Below are positions 17,343 to 25,439 of a DNA stretch of 64,000 nucleotides, piece by piece. The stretch covers positions 124,001 through 188,000 of the forward strand of contig NZ_LGHS01000046.1 of NCBI RefSeq assembly GCF_001202025.1, given 5' to 3'. The position numbers were made by a program, and so were the translations under genes. Each line of letters begins with the position of its first letter. The stretch's first letter is position 1. Source of the stretch: Pseudorhodobacter aquimaris (GTDB taxonomy: Bacteria > Pseudomonadota > Alphaproteobacteria > Rhodobacterales > Rhodobacteraceae). A model generated the notes under the pieces. That model worked only from the letters and a program-made list of their open reading frames with translations, was not told where the DNA came from and made no database searches.

Positions 17343-18389
17343 TTATCCCGCCGGAGCGTTCAACGCGGCATGCAGTGCCACCGGATCGATATCATCATGC
17401 TCGGCGATTACCACCAAACGGCCGCGCCGCGGTTCATCGGCCCCCCAAGGGCGGTCGAACTGATGGCGCACCCTTGCGCCCACGGCCTGCACCAAAAGGC
17501 GCATCGGCTTGCCAGCCACGGCGGCATAGCCCTTGACGCGCAGGATGTTGTGGTCGCGGGCCAAACCCTCGATCCGGGTGGCGAGATCGGCGGGGTCGGA
17601 CAGCTCAGCGATGTCGATGACGACGGATTCGAAATCGTCATGGTCATGATCGGCGGCACCGTCGTGATGGCTGGGACGCGCGTCGAGGCTATCCTCGGCG
17701 GCGGCTTCCAGTCCCAGGATCACACGGGGATCGACTACACCTTCGGCCACCTCGATCACCGGCAGCAGGCGGGGCGCCTCGGCGGCGATCACGGCGCGGG
17801 CGCGGGCGACGCCTTCTGGGCCGGCCAGATCGGGCTTGGTCAACAAGACGATATCGGCGCAAGCGATCTGATCCTCGAACACCTCGGACAGCGGAGTTTC
17901 ATGATCAAGTGAGCCGTCCGCCGCCCGCTGCGCCTCTACTGCCGCCTCATTGGGCGCAAAGCGGCCGGCGGCTACGGCCTCGGCATCGGCCACGGCGATC
18001 ACACCGTCCACGGTGATGCGCGACCGGATATCGGGCCAGTCAAAGGCCTTGAGCAAGGGCTTGGGCAGGGCCAGCCCCGAGGTCTCGATCAGGATGTGAT
18101 CGGGGCGCGGGGTCAAGGCCATCAGCGCCTCGATCGTCGGGATGAAGTCATCCGCAACCGTGCAGCAGATGCAGCCATTTGCCAGCTCGACAATGTTTTC
18201 CGCCGGACAATCGGGGATCGCGCAGCTCTTGAGGATCTCGCCATCGACCCCCACATCGCCAAATTCATTGACCACAACAGCCAGACGGCGGCCCTGCGGG
18301 TTTTGCATCAGGTGGCGGATCAGCGTGGTTTTACCCGCGCCCAAAAAGCCGGTGATGACGGTAACGGGAAGTTTCGAAAGATCAGACAT
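17343..18389 (-). CDS. cobW: CobW-family GTPase, cobalt/zinc metallochaperone-like
   Basis: The 348-residue protein is a COG0523 P-loop GTPase: Walker A TGFLGAGKTT (residues 13-22), the metal-binding CxCC motif NGCICC (Cys73, Cys75, Cys76), ILIETSGLALPKP, and TKPD for guanine specificity. A histidine/aspartate-rich linker (SHHDGAADHDHDDFE, near residue 240) precedes the CobW C-terminal domain (ILRVKGYAAV). Such proteins deliver metal to client enzymes; next to cobN the likely client is the cobalt chelatase. I chose the ATG at 18389, which overlaps the DUF1636 stop by 8 bases; a TTG two codons upstream is possible. Confidence 0.92.
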   Translation of the reverse strand: MSDLSKLPVTVITGFLGAGKTTLIRHLMQNPQGRRLAVVVNEFGDVGVDGEILKSCAIPDCPAENIVELANGCICCTVADDFIPTIEALMALTPRPDHILIETSGLALPKPLLKAFDWPDIRSRITVDGVIAVADAEAVAAGRFAPNEAAVEAQRAADGSLDHETPLSEVFEDQIACADIVLLTKPDLAGPEGVARARAVIAAEAPRLLPVIEVAEGVVDPRVILGLEAAAEDSLDARPSHHDGAADHDHDDFESVVIDIAELSDPADLATRIEGLARDHNILRVKGYAAVAGKPMRLLVQAVGARVRHQFDRPWGADEPRRGRLVVIAEHDDIDPVALHAALNAPAG

Positions 18390-18774
18390 GATCAACCTCT
18401 GGGATGGGGGGAATACGGGCGATGCAGTTCTTGCGGAAATGTACGGGGCGTTCGCGCCAGGGCACTAGCCCGTCGGCGGTATCGCGGTATTGCGCGGCCC
18501 CTTGATGGACCATCGCGGCATCTGTGGCCTCGGACAGGTTGCCATAGACATAGGTCCAGCGGGCAGGGCCGCCGCGCAGCGCAACCGTGCAGCCGCGCGC
18601 GCAGTTCGACAGGCATTCCACAGCGGTGATTTTAACGCCATCCATAGGCTCTTGGGCCATCAATGCGGCATGCAATGCGGCACCGGGAACCGGCTGGCCT
18701 TCGGTCACGGGTTGGCCTGCGCGGCAACTGGTGCAGACCAGCAGCTCGACTGGATGGGGGTGGTCCTGAGGCAT
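18382..18774 (-). CDS. DUF1636 family protein, ferredoxin-like cysteine motif
   Basis: The 130-residue protein has LLVCTSC (Cys14, Cys17) near the N terminus and CLSNCARGC (Cys54, Cys58, Cys62), resembling thioredoxin-like 2Fe-2S ferredoxins and matching DUF1636, a family I associate with cobalamin loci. It is the first gene behind the riboswitch at 18872-19084 and overlaps cobW by 8 bases, so it is under B12 control and translationally coupled to cobW. Its function is not established. Inference: electron transfer or metal handling for CobG, CobW or the chelatase. A hairpin (18782-18803) lies just before the start codon. Confidence 0.8.
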   Translation of the reverse strand: MPQDHPHPVELLVCTSCRAGQPVTEGQPVPGAALHAALMAQEPMDGVKITAVECLSNCARGCTVALRGGPARWTYVYGNLSEATDAAMVHQGAAQYRDTADGLVPWRERPVHFRKNCIARIPPIPEVDHV

Positions 18775-18781
18775 CTGCGTT

Positions 18782-18803
18782 CCCGTTCATTTGGCAGAAC
18801 GGG
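18782..18803 (-). promoter_or_regulatory. Hairpin next to the DUF1636 start, possible riboswitch expression platform
   Basis: On the minus strand, CCCGTTC (18803-18797) pairs with GAACGGG (18788-18782) across an 8-base loop; the 3' arm ends 7 bases before the ATG at 18774. It would hide the ribosome-binding region of the first gene of the operon. With no U-run after the aptamer, translational control is the simplest model. The structure is seen; its switching role is inferred. Confidence 0.45.
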
Positions 18804-18871
18804 GCAAGGCGACAGGGTGCAAAACGATAGCGACCCGCCACCGAGGCACCCCGCCCGGTTTCGATCAATCC

Positions 18872-19084
18872 GTGCTGGCAGGTCTCCCGGCTTGCGGATG
18901 TCAGGGGGTGCCGGATGGCAGCCCTTGTCGGTCACCCGCCCTTCCCGGCCATTTGGGCCAGTGGCATTCGGGTGACCTCTCCGGTCACGGTCGCGGGGGC
19001 GGCTTTGCTGACCGGATCAAGCGCTTGCGCGCTCGGCCCGATTGCAAATTCCCTTTTCACCCGGTCAAGACCGGGCACCAACAC
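18872..19084 (-). promoter_or_regulatory. Cobalamin riboswitch upstream of DUF1636-cobW-cobN operon
   Basis: The minus strand shows the B12 aptamer signature: GGTGAAAAGGGAA near the 5' end, GCCCCCGCGACCGTGACCGG, TGCCACTGG, GGGAAGGGCGG, and the B12 box GCAAGCCGGGAGACCTGCCA. The ends form P1: 19078-19084 with 18872-18878 (7 pairs, one G-U). It is longer than the element at 5502-5659 because peripheral stems are extended. It lies 97 bases before the DUF1636 start and would repress the chelatase and early cob genes when adenosylcobalamin is plentiful. Confidence 0.95.
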
Positions 19085-19086
19085 AA

Positions 19087-19116
19087 GGTCAGGTCTGACC
19101 GCTTGGCCCTGCCAAG
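19087..19116. promoter_or_regulatory. Two adjacent dyads between the riboswitch operon and cobO
   Basis: Two perfect inverted repeats lie side by side: GGTCAG-GT-CTGACC (19087-19100) and CTTGGC-CCT-GCCAAG (19102-19116). They fall immediately upstream of the riboswitch 5' end (minus strand) and about 80 bases before cobO (plus strand), in the shared divergent promoter area. They could be protein operators or short hairpins. Function is unknown. Confidence 0.4.
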
Positions 19117-19197
19117 TCAAGAGCCCAAGCTGCCATATTGACGCCCCGCACGCAGGCTGCCACACATCAGGCCGATGAACCCCTAAGGGAGGGACGG

Positions 19198-19806
19198 ATG
19201 GACGACACCAACAGCCGCCACACCGAAAAGATGCGCAAGATCAAAGCCGCGCGTGACCGGATGATGCAAACCAAGACCGAGGAACGCGGGCTGATCATCG
19301 TTCACACCGGCACCGGCAAGGGCAAAAGCTCTTCGGGGTTCGGGATGATCATGCGCTGTATCGCCCATCAGATGCCCTGTGCCGTGGTGCAGTTCATCAA
19401 GGGGGGGCGCGCCACAGGCGAACGCGATTTCTTGCAAGAACATTTCCCCGATGCGTGCAAATTTGTTGTGTCAGGCGAAGGGTTTACATGGGAGACCCAA
19501 GACCGCGAACGCGACATCGCCGCCGCCCGCAATGGCTGGGAACAGGCCAAGGCGCTGATCCTCGATCCCGAGATCCAATTCGTGCTTTTGGACGAGATCA
19601 ACATCGCGCTGCGCAATGATTATCTGGAGATCGACGAGGTGGTGGATTTCCTGCAAAGGCAAAAGCCGCTGATGACCCATGTCGTGCTGACGGGGCGCAA
19701 CGCCAAGCCCGAATTGATCGAGGCCGCCGATCTGGTGACCGAGATGACCTTGGTCAAGCACCCCTTCCGTGACGGGATCAAGGCGCAAAAAGGGGTTGAG
19801 TTCTAG
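19198..19806 (+). CDS. cobO: Cob(I)yrinic acid a,c-diamide adenosyltransferase, CobO
   Basis: CobO transfers the 5'-deoxyadenosyl group of ATP to the reduced cobalt. The 202-residue protein is of the CobO/BtuR (CobA_CobO_BtuR) class: P-loop VHTGTGKGKSSSGFG near residues 35-49, AVVQFIKGGRATGERDF, GEGFTWETQDRERD, LLDEINIALRNDYL and HVVLTGRNAKPELIEAADL. The ATG at 19198 follows AGGGAGGGA; an upstream TTG at 19138 would lengthen it without a binding site. It is transcribed away from the riboswitch-controlled operon, and cobQ follows after three bases, so the two form one unit. I see no riboswitch on this strand. Confidence 0.94.
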   Translation: MDDTNSRHTEKMRKIKAARDRMMQTKTEERGLIIVHTGTGKGKSSSGFGMIMRCIAHQMPCAVVQFIKGGRATGERDFLQEHFPDACKFVVSGEGFTWETQDRERDIAAARNGWEQAKALILDPEIQFVLLDEINIALRNDYLEIDEVVDFLQRQKPLMTHVVLTGRNAKPELIEAADLVTEMTLVKHPFRDGIKAQKGVEF

Positions 19807-19809
19807 GGG

Positions 19810-21255
19810 ATGGGCCGCGCGCTGATGATCCAGGGCACCGGCTCCAATGTGGGCAAGTCGATGCTGGTGGCGGGGCTGTGCCGGGCGGCGCGGTTGCGCG
19901 GTTTGACCGTGGCACCTTTCAAGCCGCAGAATATGTCGAACAATGCCGCCGTAACGGTGGATGGCGGCGAGATCGGGCGGGCGCAGGCATTGCAGGCGCA
20001 GGCCTCGGGGCTGGTGCCGGTGTCGGATATGAACCCTGTGCTGCTCAAGCCGGAAACCGAATCCGGGGCGCAGGTGATCGTGCAGGGGCGCTGGCTGACC
20101 TCGACCCGCGCGGCGGATTATGCGGAGCTGAAACCACAGCTGATGGGCGCGGTTCTGGACAGTTTTTCCCGTCTCAAGGCGCAATATGATCTGGTGATTG
20201 TCGAAGGGGCCGGCAGCCCCGCTGAGGTCAATCTGCGGCGCGATGATATTGCCAATATGGGCTTTGCCCGTGCGGCGGATGTGCCGGTGATACTGGCGGG
20301 GGATATTGATCGCGGCGGGGTGATTGCGCAGATCATCGGCACCCAAGCGGTGATCGACCCGGAAGATGCGGCAATGGTGGCGGGATTTCTGGTCAATAAA
20401 TTCCGCGGCGATCCGCGTTTGTTTGAGGACGGCTATGCGCTGATCGGCGCGCGCACGGGCTGGCGCGGCTTTGGCGTTTGCCCTTGGTTCCCCCAAGCGT
20501 GGCGTCTGCCCGCCGAGGATGCGCTGGATATCGCCGCGCGCCCCAAGGCTGAGGGGTTGCACATTGTCGCGCTGACCTTTTCACGCATTGCCAATTTCGA
20601 CGACCTCGACCCGCTGGCCCAAGAGCCGGGCGTGCGGCTGACGATGCTGCGCGCCGGAGAGGCGATTCCCGGCGATGCCGATCTGGTGATCCTGCCCGGC
20701 AGCAAATCGACGCGCGGCGATCTGGCGTTTTTGCGAGCGCAAGGCTGGGATATCGACCTTGCCGCCCACCACCGGCGCGGTGGCCGGATCCTTGGGCTTT
20801 GTGGGGGCTACCAGATGCTTGGCCGCTCTATCGCGGACCCTGAGGGGGCGGAGGGGCCTGCGGGCACCACCGCGGGGCTGGGCTTGCTGGATGTCGACAC
20901 GGTGATGACCGGCGATAAACGCCTGACCCAAGCGCAGGGCCGCCATATCGTCAGCGATACACCGCTGGAGGGCTATGAGATCCACATCGGCCGCAGCGAC
21001 GGCCCCGACCGCGCCCGCCCCTTTGCCCGCATCGGTGCCGAAGACGAGGGTGCGATCAGCGCTGACGGGCGGGTCACGGGCAGCTATTTGCACGGGATGT
21101 TCTCGGATGATGCCTTTCGCGCGGCCTTTCTGGCCAATCTCGGCGTATCCTCAAGCCATAGCCATAGCGCGGCGGTTGAGGCAGCATTAGACAGCCTTGC
21201 CGCGCATCTGGAGGCACACTTGGATGTCTCTGGCTTGTTGGAGGCTGCGCGCTGA
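19810..21255 (+). CDS. cobQ: Cobyric acid synthase, CobQ
   Basis: CobQ amidates the b, d, e and g side chains of adenosylcobyrinic acid a,c-diamide, giving adenosylcobyric acid. The 481-residue protein has the ATPase loop [11 protein letters not shown] (Gly9-Ser17 region), [20 protein letters not shown] and [26 protein letters not shown], and the C-terminal glutaminase domain with [15 protein letters not shown], the cysteine region [13 protein letters not shown] and GYEIHIGRS. It directly follows cobO and its stop shares one base with the start of the kinase gene. Confidence 0.95.
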   Translation: MGRALMIQGTGSNVGKSMLVAGLCRAARLRGLTVAPFKPQNMSNNAAVTVDGGEIGRAQALQAQASGLVPVSDMNPVLLKPETESGAQVIVQGRWLTSTRAADYAELKPQLMGAVLDSFSRLKAQYDLVIVEGAGSPAEVNLRRDDIANMGFARAADVPVILAGDIDRGGVIAQIIGTQAVIDPEDAAMVAGFLVNKFRGDPRLFEDGYALIGARTGWRGFGVCPWFPQAWRLPAEDALDIAARPKAEGLHIVALTFSRIANFDDLDPLAQEPGVRLTMLRAGEAIPGDADLVILPGSKSTRGDLAFLRAQGWDIDLAAHHRRGGRILGLCGGYQMLGRSIADPEGAEGPAGTTAGLGLLDVDTVMTGDKRLTQAQGRHIVSDTPLEGYEIHIGRSDGPDRARPFARIGAEDEGAISADGRVTGSYLHGMFSDDAFRAAFLANLGVSSSHSHSAAVEAALDSLAAHLEAHLDVSGLLEAAR

Positions 21256-22244
21256 TGGTGTCTCTGGCCGATCTTTTGCCCCGGTTGGAGCGGCTGGCAC
21301 AGGCATCGCTGCCGCTGTGGCCTGTGCCCGAAGGGGCGACTCTGCGGTTGATCAATGTGTCGGAAAACACCACATGGCTGGTGGAGGCCCCTGATTTGCG
21401 CGCGGTCCTGCGTATCCACCGTGCCGCCTATCATTCCCGCCGCGGGATAGAGCAAGAGCTGGAGTGGTCACAGGCATTGGCTGCGGAGGGTGCCATACTG
21501 ACCCCTGCGCCGATCGCGGGGCGGGATGGCAAATTTGTGCAGCAGGGCCATGCGTCCGATCTGGACGGGGCGCGCTTTATGGTGCTGTTTGATTTTGCCC
21601 CCGGCGCGCAACCGGATGAGAATAACGATCTGACCGCGCCCTTTGCGTCATTGGGCGCTATTGCCGCCACGATGCATCTGCACACACAAAAGTGGCAGCC
21701 GACCACCCCGCTGGAGCGTTTGATCTGGGATGATGAGGCGGTCTTTGGCCCGAACCCCACTTGGGGGGATTGGCGTGCCGCCCCGAATGTCACCCCCGAA
21801 ATTGTCACGGTGCTGGAACAGGCCGAGGCCACCGTCCGCCGCCGTCTGTGCGTCTTTGGCAAGGGGGCGGATCGCTATGGGTTGATCCATGCGGATATGC
21901 GTCTGGCAAATCTGTTGATTGATGGCGCGACCACGCGGTTGATCGATTTTGACGATTGCGGGTTGGGTTGGCATCTGTACGATTTCGCAGCCGGCATCAG
22001 CTTTATTGAGGATCACCCCCAGATCCCCGCCTTGCGCGCGGCTTGGTTGCGGGGCTACCGGAAGGTGCGGCCCCTCTCTGCCCGTGATGAGGCCGAGATC
22101 GACACCTTCATCATGCTGCGTCGTATGGCGCTTTTGGCGTGGATCGGCAGCCACATCGAGGCCCCCGAGCCGCAAATGCTCGCCCCCGATTTCGCCGCCC
22201 GCACGCTTGTTTTGGCACGGCGTTATCTGGCCAGCCACGGCTAA
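21255..22244 (+). CDS. Aminoglycoside phosphotransferase (APH)-family kinase
   Basis: The 329-residue protein has the APH/choline-kinase fold: a nucleotide-binding N-lobe (LRLINVSENTTWLVEA, AVLRIHR), the catalytic loop LIHADMRLANLLID (HxDxxxxN) and the metal-binding LIDFDDCGLGWHLYDFA. Such enzymes phosphorylate small metabolites with ATP; the substrate is not evident. The ATG shares one base with the cobQ stop, so it is probably expressed with cobO-cobQ. This context makes a role in cobalamin assembly, for instance making an aminopropanol phosphate precursor from threonine, worth testing, but that is speculation. A homoserine- or fructosamine-kinase-like role is equally open. Confidence 0.75.
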   Translation: MVSLADLLPRLERLAQASLPLWPVPEGATLRLINVSENTTWLVEAPDLRAVLRIHRAAYHSRRGIEQELEWSQALAAEGAILTPAPIAGRDGKFVQQGHASDLDGARFMVLFDFAPGAQPDENNDLTAPFASLGAIAATMHLHTQKWQPTTPLERLIWDDEAVFGPNPTWGDWRAAPNVTPEIVTVLEQAEATVRRRLCVFGKGADRYGLIHADMRLANLLIDGATTRLIDFDDCGLGWHLYDFAAGISFIEDHPQIPALRAAWLRGYRKVRPLSARDEAEIDTFIMLRRMALLAWIGSHIEAPEPQMLAPDFAARTLVLARRYLASHG

Positions 22245-22248
22245 GGCG

Positions 22249-22845
22249 TCACAACCCGCCCCGGGCGCGGATGGCCTCGGCCACATGATCGGCATCATCC
22301 AGCGCCATCAGGCTGACGGGCAGCATGATGCGCCAATTGGCGCGGCGCGTGGATCGGGCGCGCCATGCCATGCCAAGCTGGGCCGTTTTCTCCATCAAAA
22401 CCGGCGTAAAGCGGATGACCAATGCCATTGCCACGGCCAGCGCACGGGGCGACAGGCCAAAGCGGGCCAAAGGGCGCGAGAGGCGTTCAATAAGGGCGAT
22501 CATATCCTCTAGCCTGCTGGTCATGGTAACCAGATTGGCCAGCGCCACGGCCACCAGCATCTTGCCAGCCAAAGCGGCCCCCGTGGCCCATTCACCGGTC
22601 CAGCCGTGCCAGACCCCCAATATCAGCAAAAACGGCCAAAGCGGGCGCAGCATGGCCGCCGCATGACGGGCAAAGGCACGCCCAAAAGCAAGATGAAGCC
22701 CCGCCACCACAGCCATGATCGCCGCGATCAGCCAGAGGTTCTGTAATTGGAATAGGGCGACGCTGGTCACCGCGAGGGCCAGCAGTTTCGGCCCCACGGC
22801 GATGCGGTGCAGGGGGGTCTTAATCGGGCAGGTCAGTGTCAGCAT
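22249..22845 (-). CDS. ECF transporter T component (BioN/CbiQ type)
   Basis: The roughly 198-residue membrane protein starts MLTLTCPIKTPLHRIAVGPK and has several hydrophobic segments, then the cytoplasmic coupling region with the two Ala-Arg-X motifs WRARSTRR and AIRARGGL that T components use to engage their ATPases. Its short length and the ARS/ARG pair resemble BioN of the BioMNY biotin system more than the longer CbiQ. Its start overlaps the ATPase gene by 26 bases. No BioY or other S component is next to it; CbiM is 17 kb away. Substrate is therefore undecided between biotin, cobalt or several. Confidence 0.82.
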   Translation of the reverse strand: MLTLTCPIKTPLHRIAVGPKLLALAVTSVALFQLQNLWLIAAIMAVVAGLHLAFGRAFARHAAAMLRPLWPFLLILGVWHGWTGEWATGAALAGKMLVAVALANLVTMTSRLEDMIALIERLSRPLARFGLSPRALAVAMALVIRFTPVLMEKTAQLGMAWRARSTRRANWRIMLPVSLMALDDADHVAEAIRARGGL

Positions 22846-23557
22846 CGACTTCTCCCAAACGGGCCATCTCGGCTGTGAAATCGGGTAGGATCGTGGATGG
22901 CGGGCCATCGGCACGGATACGCCCCTCTTCGAGCCAGATTATCCGGTCATAACCCGCAAGTGCCGCCGGATCATGGGTGATCAGGATCAGGCGTTGCGGC
23001 AAGGCATCAAAGGTCCGCGTCAGCCGCGATTGTGTTGGCAGATCAAGGCCCGCAAAAGGCTCATCCAGCAAAATCGTGGCGGGCTTCATTGCCAGCACCG
23101 AGAGCAGACACAGGAAATGACGCTGACCCTGTGACAGGGCGGTGACGGGGCGATCCTCCCAATGGCTGCGGCCATGCTGTGCAAGCATCGCGCGCATGGC
23201 GGTTTGCGCGGCAGATTTCGTCATGCCCTGTTGGTGCAGGCCAAAGGACAATTCCTCAGCCACGGTCGGGAAGATAATCTGATGGTCGGGGTTCTGGAAC
23301 AGGATGCCGAGCCGCGACAGCATCGCCTTACGCGCGCGGGCAGGGTCCAGCCCATCGACGCGCACTGTGCCGGAACTGGGTGGCACAAGGCCGGAAAGCA
23401 GCCGCAGCAGGCTGGTCTTTCCCGATCCGTTGCGCCCGACAATGCCGATGCGCGCTTCGGTCAGCGTCAGTGTCAGGCCAGACAAAATCACCCGGCTGGC
23501 AACGGTAAGGCCGACATTTTCAAGCATTAGTCCGGCGGGATGGTTTGGCAGGGGCAT
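22820..23557 (-). CDS. ECF transporter A component, ATP-binding protein (BioM/CbiO type)
   Basis: The protein is an ABC ATPase: Walker A GIVGRNGSGKTSLLR (near residues 38-52), Q-loop ILFQNPDHQIIFPTVAEELS (the NPDHQ...E pattern is characteristic of ECF ATPases), signature ALSQGQRHFLC, Walker B TILLDEPFAGLDLPTQ and H-loop LILITHDP. It powers an ECF importer with the T component encoded just downstream. Starts at 23557 or at the ATG at 23527 (beginning LENVGLTV after Met) are both possible; neither has a strong binding site. Confidence 0.85.
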   Translation of the reverse strand: MPLPNHPAGLMLENVGLTVASRVILSGLTLTLTEARIGIVGRNGSGKTSLLRLLSGLVPPSSGTVRVDGLDPARARKAMLSRLGILFQNPDHQIIFPTVAEELSFGLHQQGMTKSAAQTAMRAMLAQHGRSHWEDRPVTALSQGQRHFLCLLSVLAMKPATILLDEPFAGLDLPTQSRLTRTFDALPQRLILITHDPAALAGYDRIIWLEEGRIRADGPPSTILPDFTAEMARLGEVDADTDLPD

Positions 23558-23649
23558 AGTCGCAATCGATTGGGGAGGCGGTTATGGGAGGGTTTAACCT
23601 GCCTGCCCGCCCCTGCCAAGGCTCGGGGCAATTGGTTCTGCGCCCGAGA

Positions 23650-23910
23650 TCAGCAATCAGCGATGAAACGTTCGCCGCGGCTGTTGCGATAGTAGCATTG
23701 GTCATTGCCGGGCGCCGTGCCGATCAACGTAGAGGCCGCAACACCGGCCGCGGCCCCGAGGGCGGCGCCCGTCAAACGGTCATCCTTATCAGAAACGGCG
23801 GCACCTAAAACGCCGCCCGCGACGGCCCCTGCGGCCGCATTCTGGTTGGCAGTTTGGCAGCCCGCAAGGGATAGCGCGACAACGGGAAGGGAAAGCAGTA
23901 ACGTTTTCAT
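23650..23910 (-). CDS. Small glycine-zipper lipoprotein
   Basis: From the ATG at 23910 (GAGGA ribosome site 7 bases upstream) the protein has 86 residues: MKTLLLSLPVVALSLAGCQT is a lipoprotein signal with lipobox LAGC. A glycine-zipper repeat follows (AAAGAVAGGVLGAAVSDKDD, then LTGAALGAAAGVAASTLIG), ending in a Cys-containing tail (DQCYYRNSRGERFIADC). This is the general plan of small outer-membrane glycine-zipper lipoproteins of the SlyB/17-kDa-antigen type. Role unknown; envelope attachment or stress response is usual for the class. It appears monocistronic. Confidence 0.75.
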   Translation of the reverse strand: MKTLLLSLPVVALSLAGCQTANQNAAAGAVAGGVLGAAVSDKDDRLTGAALGAAAGVAASTLIGTAPGNDQCYYRNSRGERFIADC

Positions 23911-23996
23911 GACATCCTCATTCAAAATAACTGACTGAAGTGGGAACGCCCAAGCCGCCAAATTGTTCCGCAAAGTTTCAAAAAAACGTGATGAGG

Positions 23997-24030
23997 CCCG
24001 GAAAAGGAGGGTAGAACCTCCTTTTCCGGG
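23997..24030 (-). terminator. Rho-independent terminator-like hairpin after gabT
   Basis: Perfect 14-base arms (CCCGGAAAAGGAGG at 23997-24010 and its complement at 24017-24030) around a 6-base loop lie 13 bases past the gabT stop. A run of T on the minus strand follows after about ten bases (23980-23986), so the terminator is not classical in spacing. The stem could also stop plus-strand transcription. Confidence 0.7.
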
Positions 24031-24043
24031 TGTTCAAAAGGGT

Positions 24044-25321
24044 TCAGCCCTTGCGCGCGGCGGCGACAGCTTCCTCCAGAATATCCATTGCCTCGGCAAA
24101 ATGATCATCGGGAATGGTGATCGGCGCGAGGAAACGGACCACGTTGCCGTAGACACCGCAGGTCAGCAGGATCAGGTTGCGCTTCAGGGCCTCAAGCCGC
24201 ACCCGGTTGGTGAAATCGGCATCAGGGGCCTTGGTCGCCGGATTGCCGAATTCCACTGCGACCATAAAGCCGGGACCACGAATGTCCATGATCTCGGGGG
24301 TGGTGGTGCGCATCGATTCCAGTTTCTGGCGCAGGCGGCTGCCAAGCTCGTTGGCGCGGTCGCAAAGCCTTTCTTCCGCGATGACATCAAGCACGGCGTT
24401 GGCCGCAGCGACGCCCAACGGGTTGCCCGCATAGGTGCCGCCCAAACCGCCGGGCTGGGCGGCGTCCATCAGATCGGCACGGCCGGTGACCGCGGCCAGT
24501 GGCAAACCGCCGGCCAGGCCCTTGGCCATGGTGGTGATATCGGCCGCCACATCATAGCCGTCCATCGCAAACATATTGCCGGTGCGGGCAAAGCCGGTCT
24601 GCACCTCATCCGCGACCATCACGATGCCATGCGTGTCGCAAAGCGCCCGCAACTCACGTAGCAATTCCGGCGGTGCGGGATAAAATCCGCCCTCGCCCTG
24701 TACGGGTTCAAAGATGATCGCGGCCACGCGGCCCGGATCCAGATCGGATTTAAACAGCTTGTTCAGTGCGGACATTGCGTCAGCGGTCGAGATGCCGTGA
24801 ATGTCCTGTGGGAAGGGCACGTGATAGACATCCGGCATCATCGCGCCAAAGCCTTTCTTGTAAGGCTCTACCTTGCCGGTCAGCGACATGCCCATGAATG
24901 TGCGTCCATGAAAAGCCCCGCCAAAGGCCACGATGGCAGGGCGCCCCGTGGCGATACGCGCAACCTTGATTGCGTTCTCAACAGCTTCGGCGCCTGTGGT
25001 GACAAACACCGTCTTTTTAGGGAAATCGCCGGGAACCGCCGCATTCAGGCGTTCGGCAAGACGGACATAGGGTTCATAGGGCATGACCTGATGGCAGGTG
25101 TGGGTAAAGCGGCCCAACTGTTCGGTCACGGCGGCCATTACCTTGGGGTGGCAATGGCCGGTATTGACCACGGCGATGCCAGCGGCAAAGTCGATATAGC
25201 GGTTGCCCTCGATATCCCAGACCTCGGAATTAAGCGCGCGCTCCGCATAAATCTGCGTCATCATGCCTACACCGCGCGAGATTGCCTCATCCTTGCGCTT
25301 GGCCACTTCTGCATTCAACAT
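24044..25321 (-). CDS. gabT: 4-aminobutyrate--2-oxoglutarate transaminase (GABA aminotransferase)
   Basis: The 425-residue class-III PLP aminotransferase moves the amino group of 4-aminobutyrate (or 5-aminovalerate) to 2-oxoglutarate. Seen motifs: IDFAAGIAVVNTGHCHPKV, TTGAEAVENAIKVAR, AFHGRTFMGMSLTGK, IIFEPVQGEGGFYPAP, MVADEVQTGFARTG and TTMAKGLAGGLPLAAVTG with the PLP lysine, then GGTYAGNPLGVAAANA. Length and the VQGEGGF segment fit GabT rather than ornithine or acetylornithine enzymes. No succinate-semialdehyde dehydrogenase is adjacent, and a strong hairpin follows the gene, so it is likely transcribed alone. Confidence 0.88.
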   Translation of the reverse strand: MLNAEVAKRKDEAISRGVGMMTQIYAERALNSEVWDIEGNRYIDFAAGIAVVNTGHCHPKVMAAVTEQLGRFTHTCHQVMPYEPYVRLAERLNAAVPGDFPKKTVFVTTGAEAVENAIKVARIATGRPAIVAFGGAFHGRTFMGMSLTGKVEPYKKGFGAMMPDVYHVPFPQDIHGISTADAMSALNKLFKSDLDPGRVAAIIFEPVQGEGGFYPAPPELLRELRALCDTHGIVMVADEVQTGFARTGNMFAMDGYDVAADITTMAKGLAGGLPLAAVTGRADLMDAAQPGGLGGTYAGNPLGVAAANAVLDVIAEERLCDRANELGSRLRQKLESMRTTTPEIMDIRGPGFMVAVEFGNPATKAPDADFTNRVRLEALKRNLILLTCGVYGNVVRFLAPITIPDDHFAEAMDILEEAVAAARKG

Positions 25322-25439
25322 CGTCGATACCCCGATTAAAGATCATCAGGAATATGACCCTTTTTCGGCTGCCGCATCAATAGGCGATTATAGCGGCAGA
25401 GAGCGGAGGGGCCGGGCAGGCCGTTGAAGGCGCGCCTGC

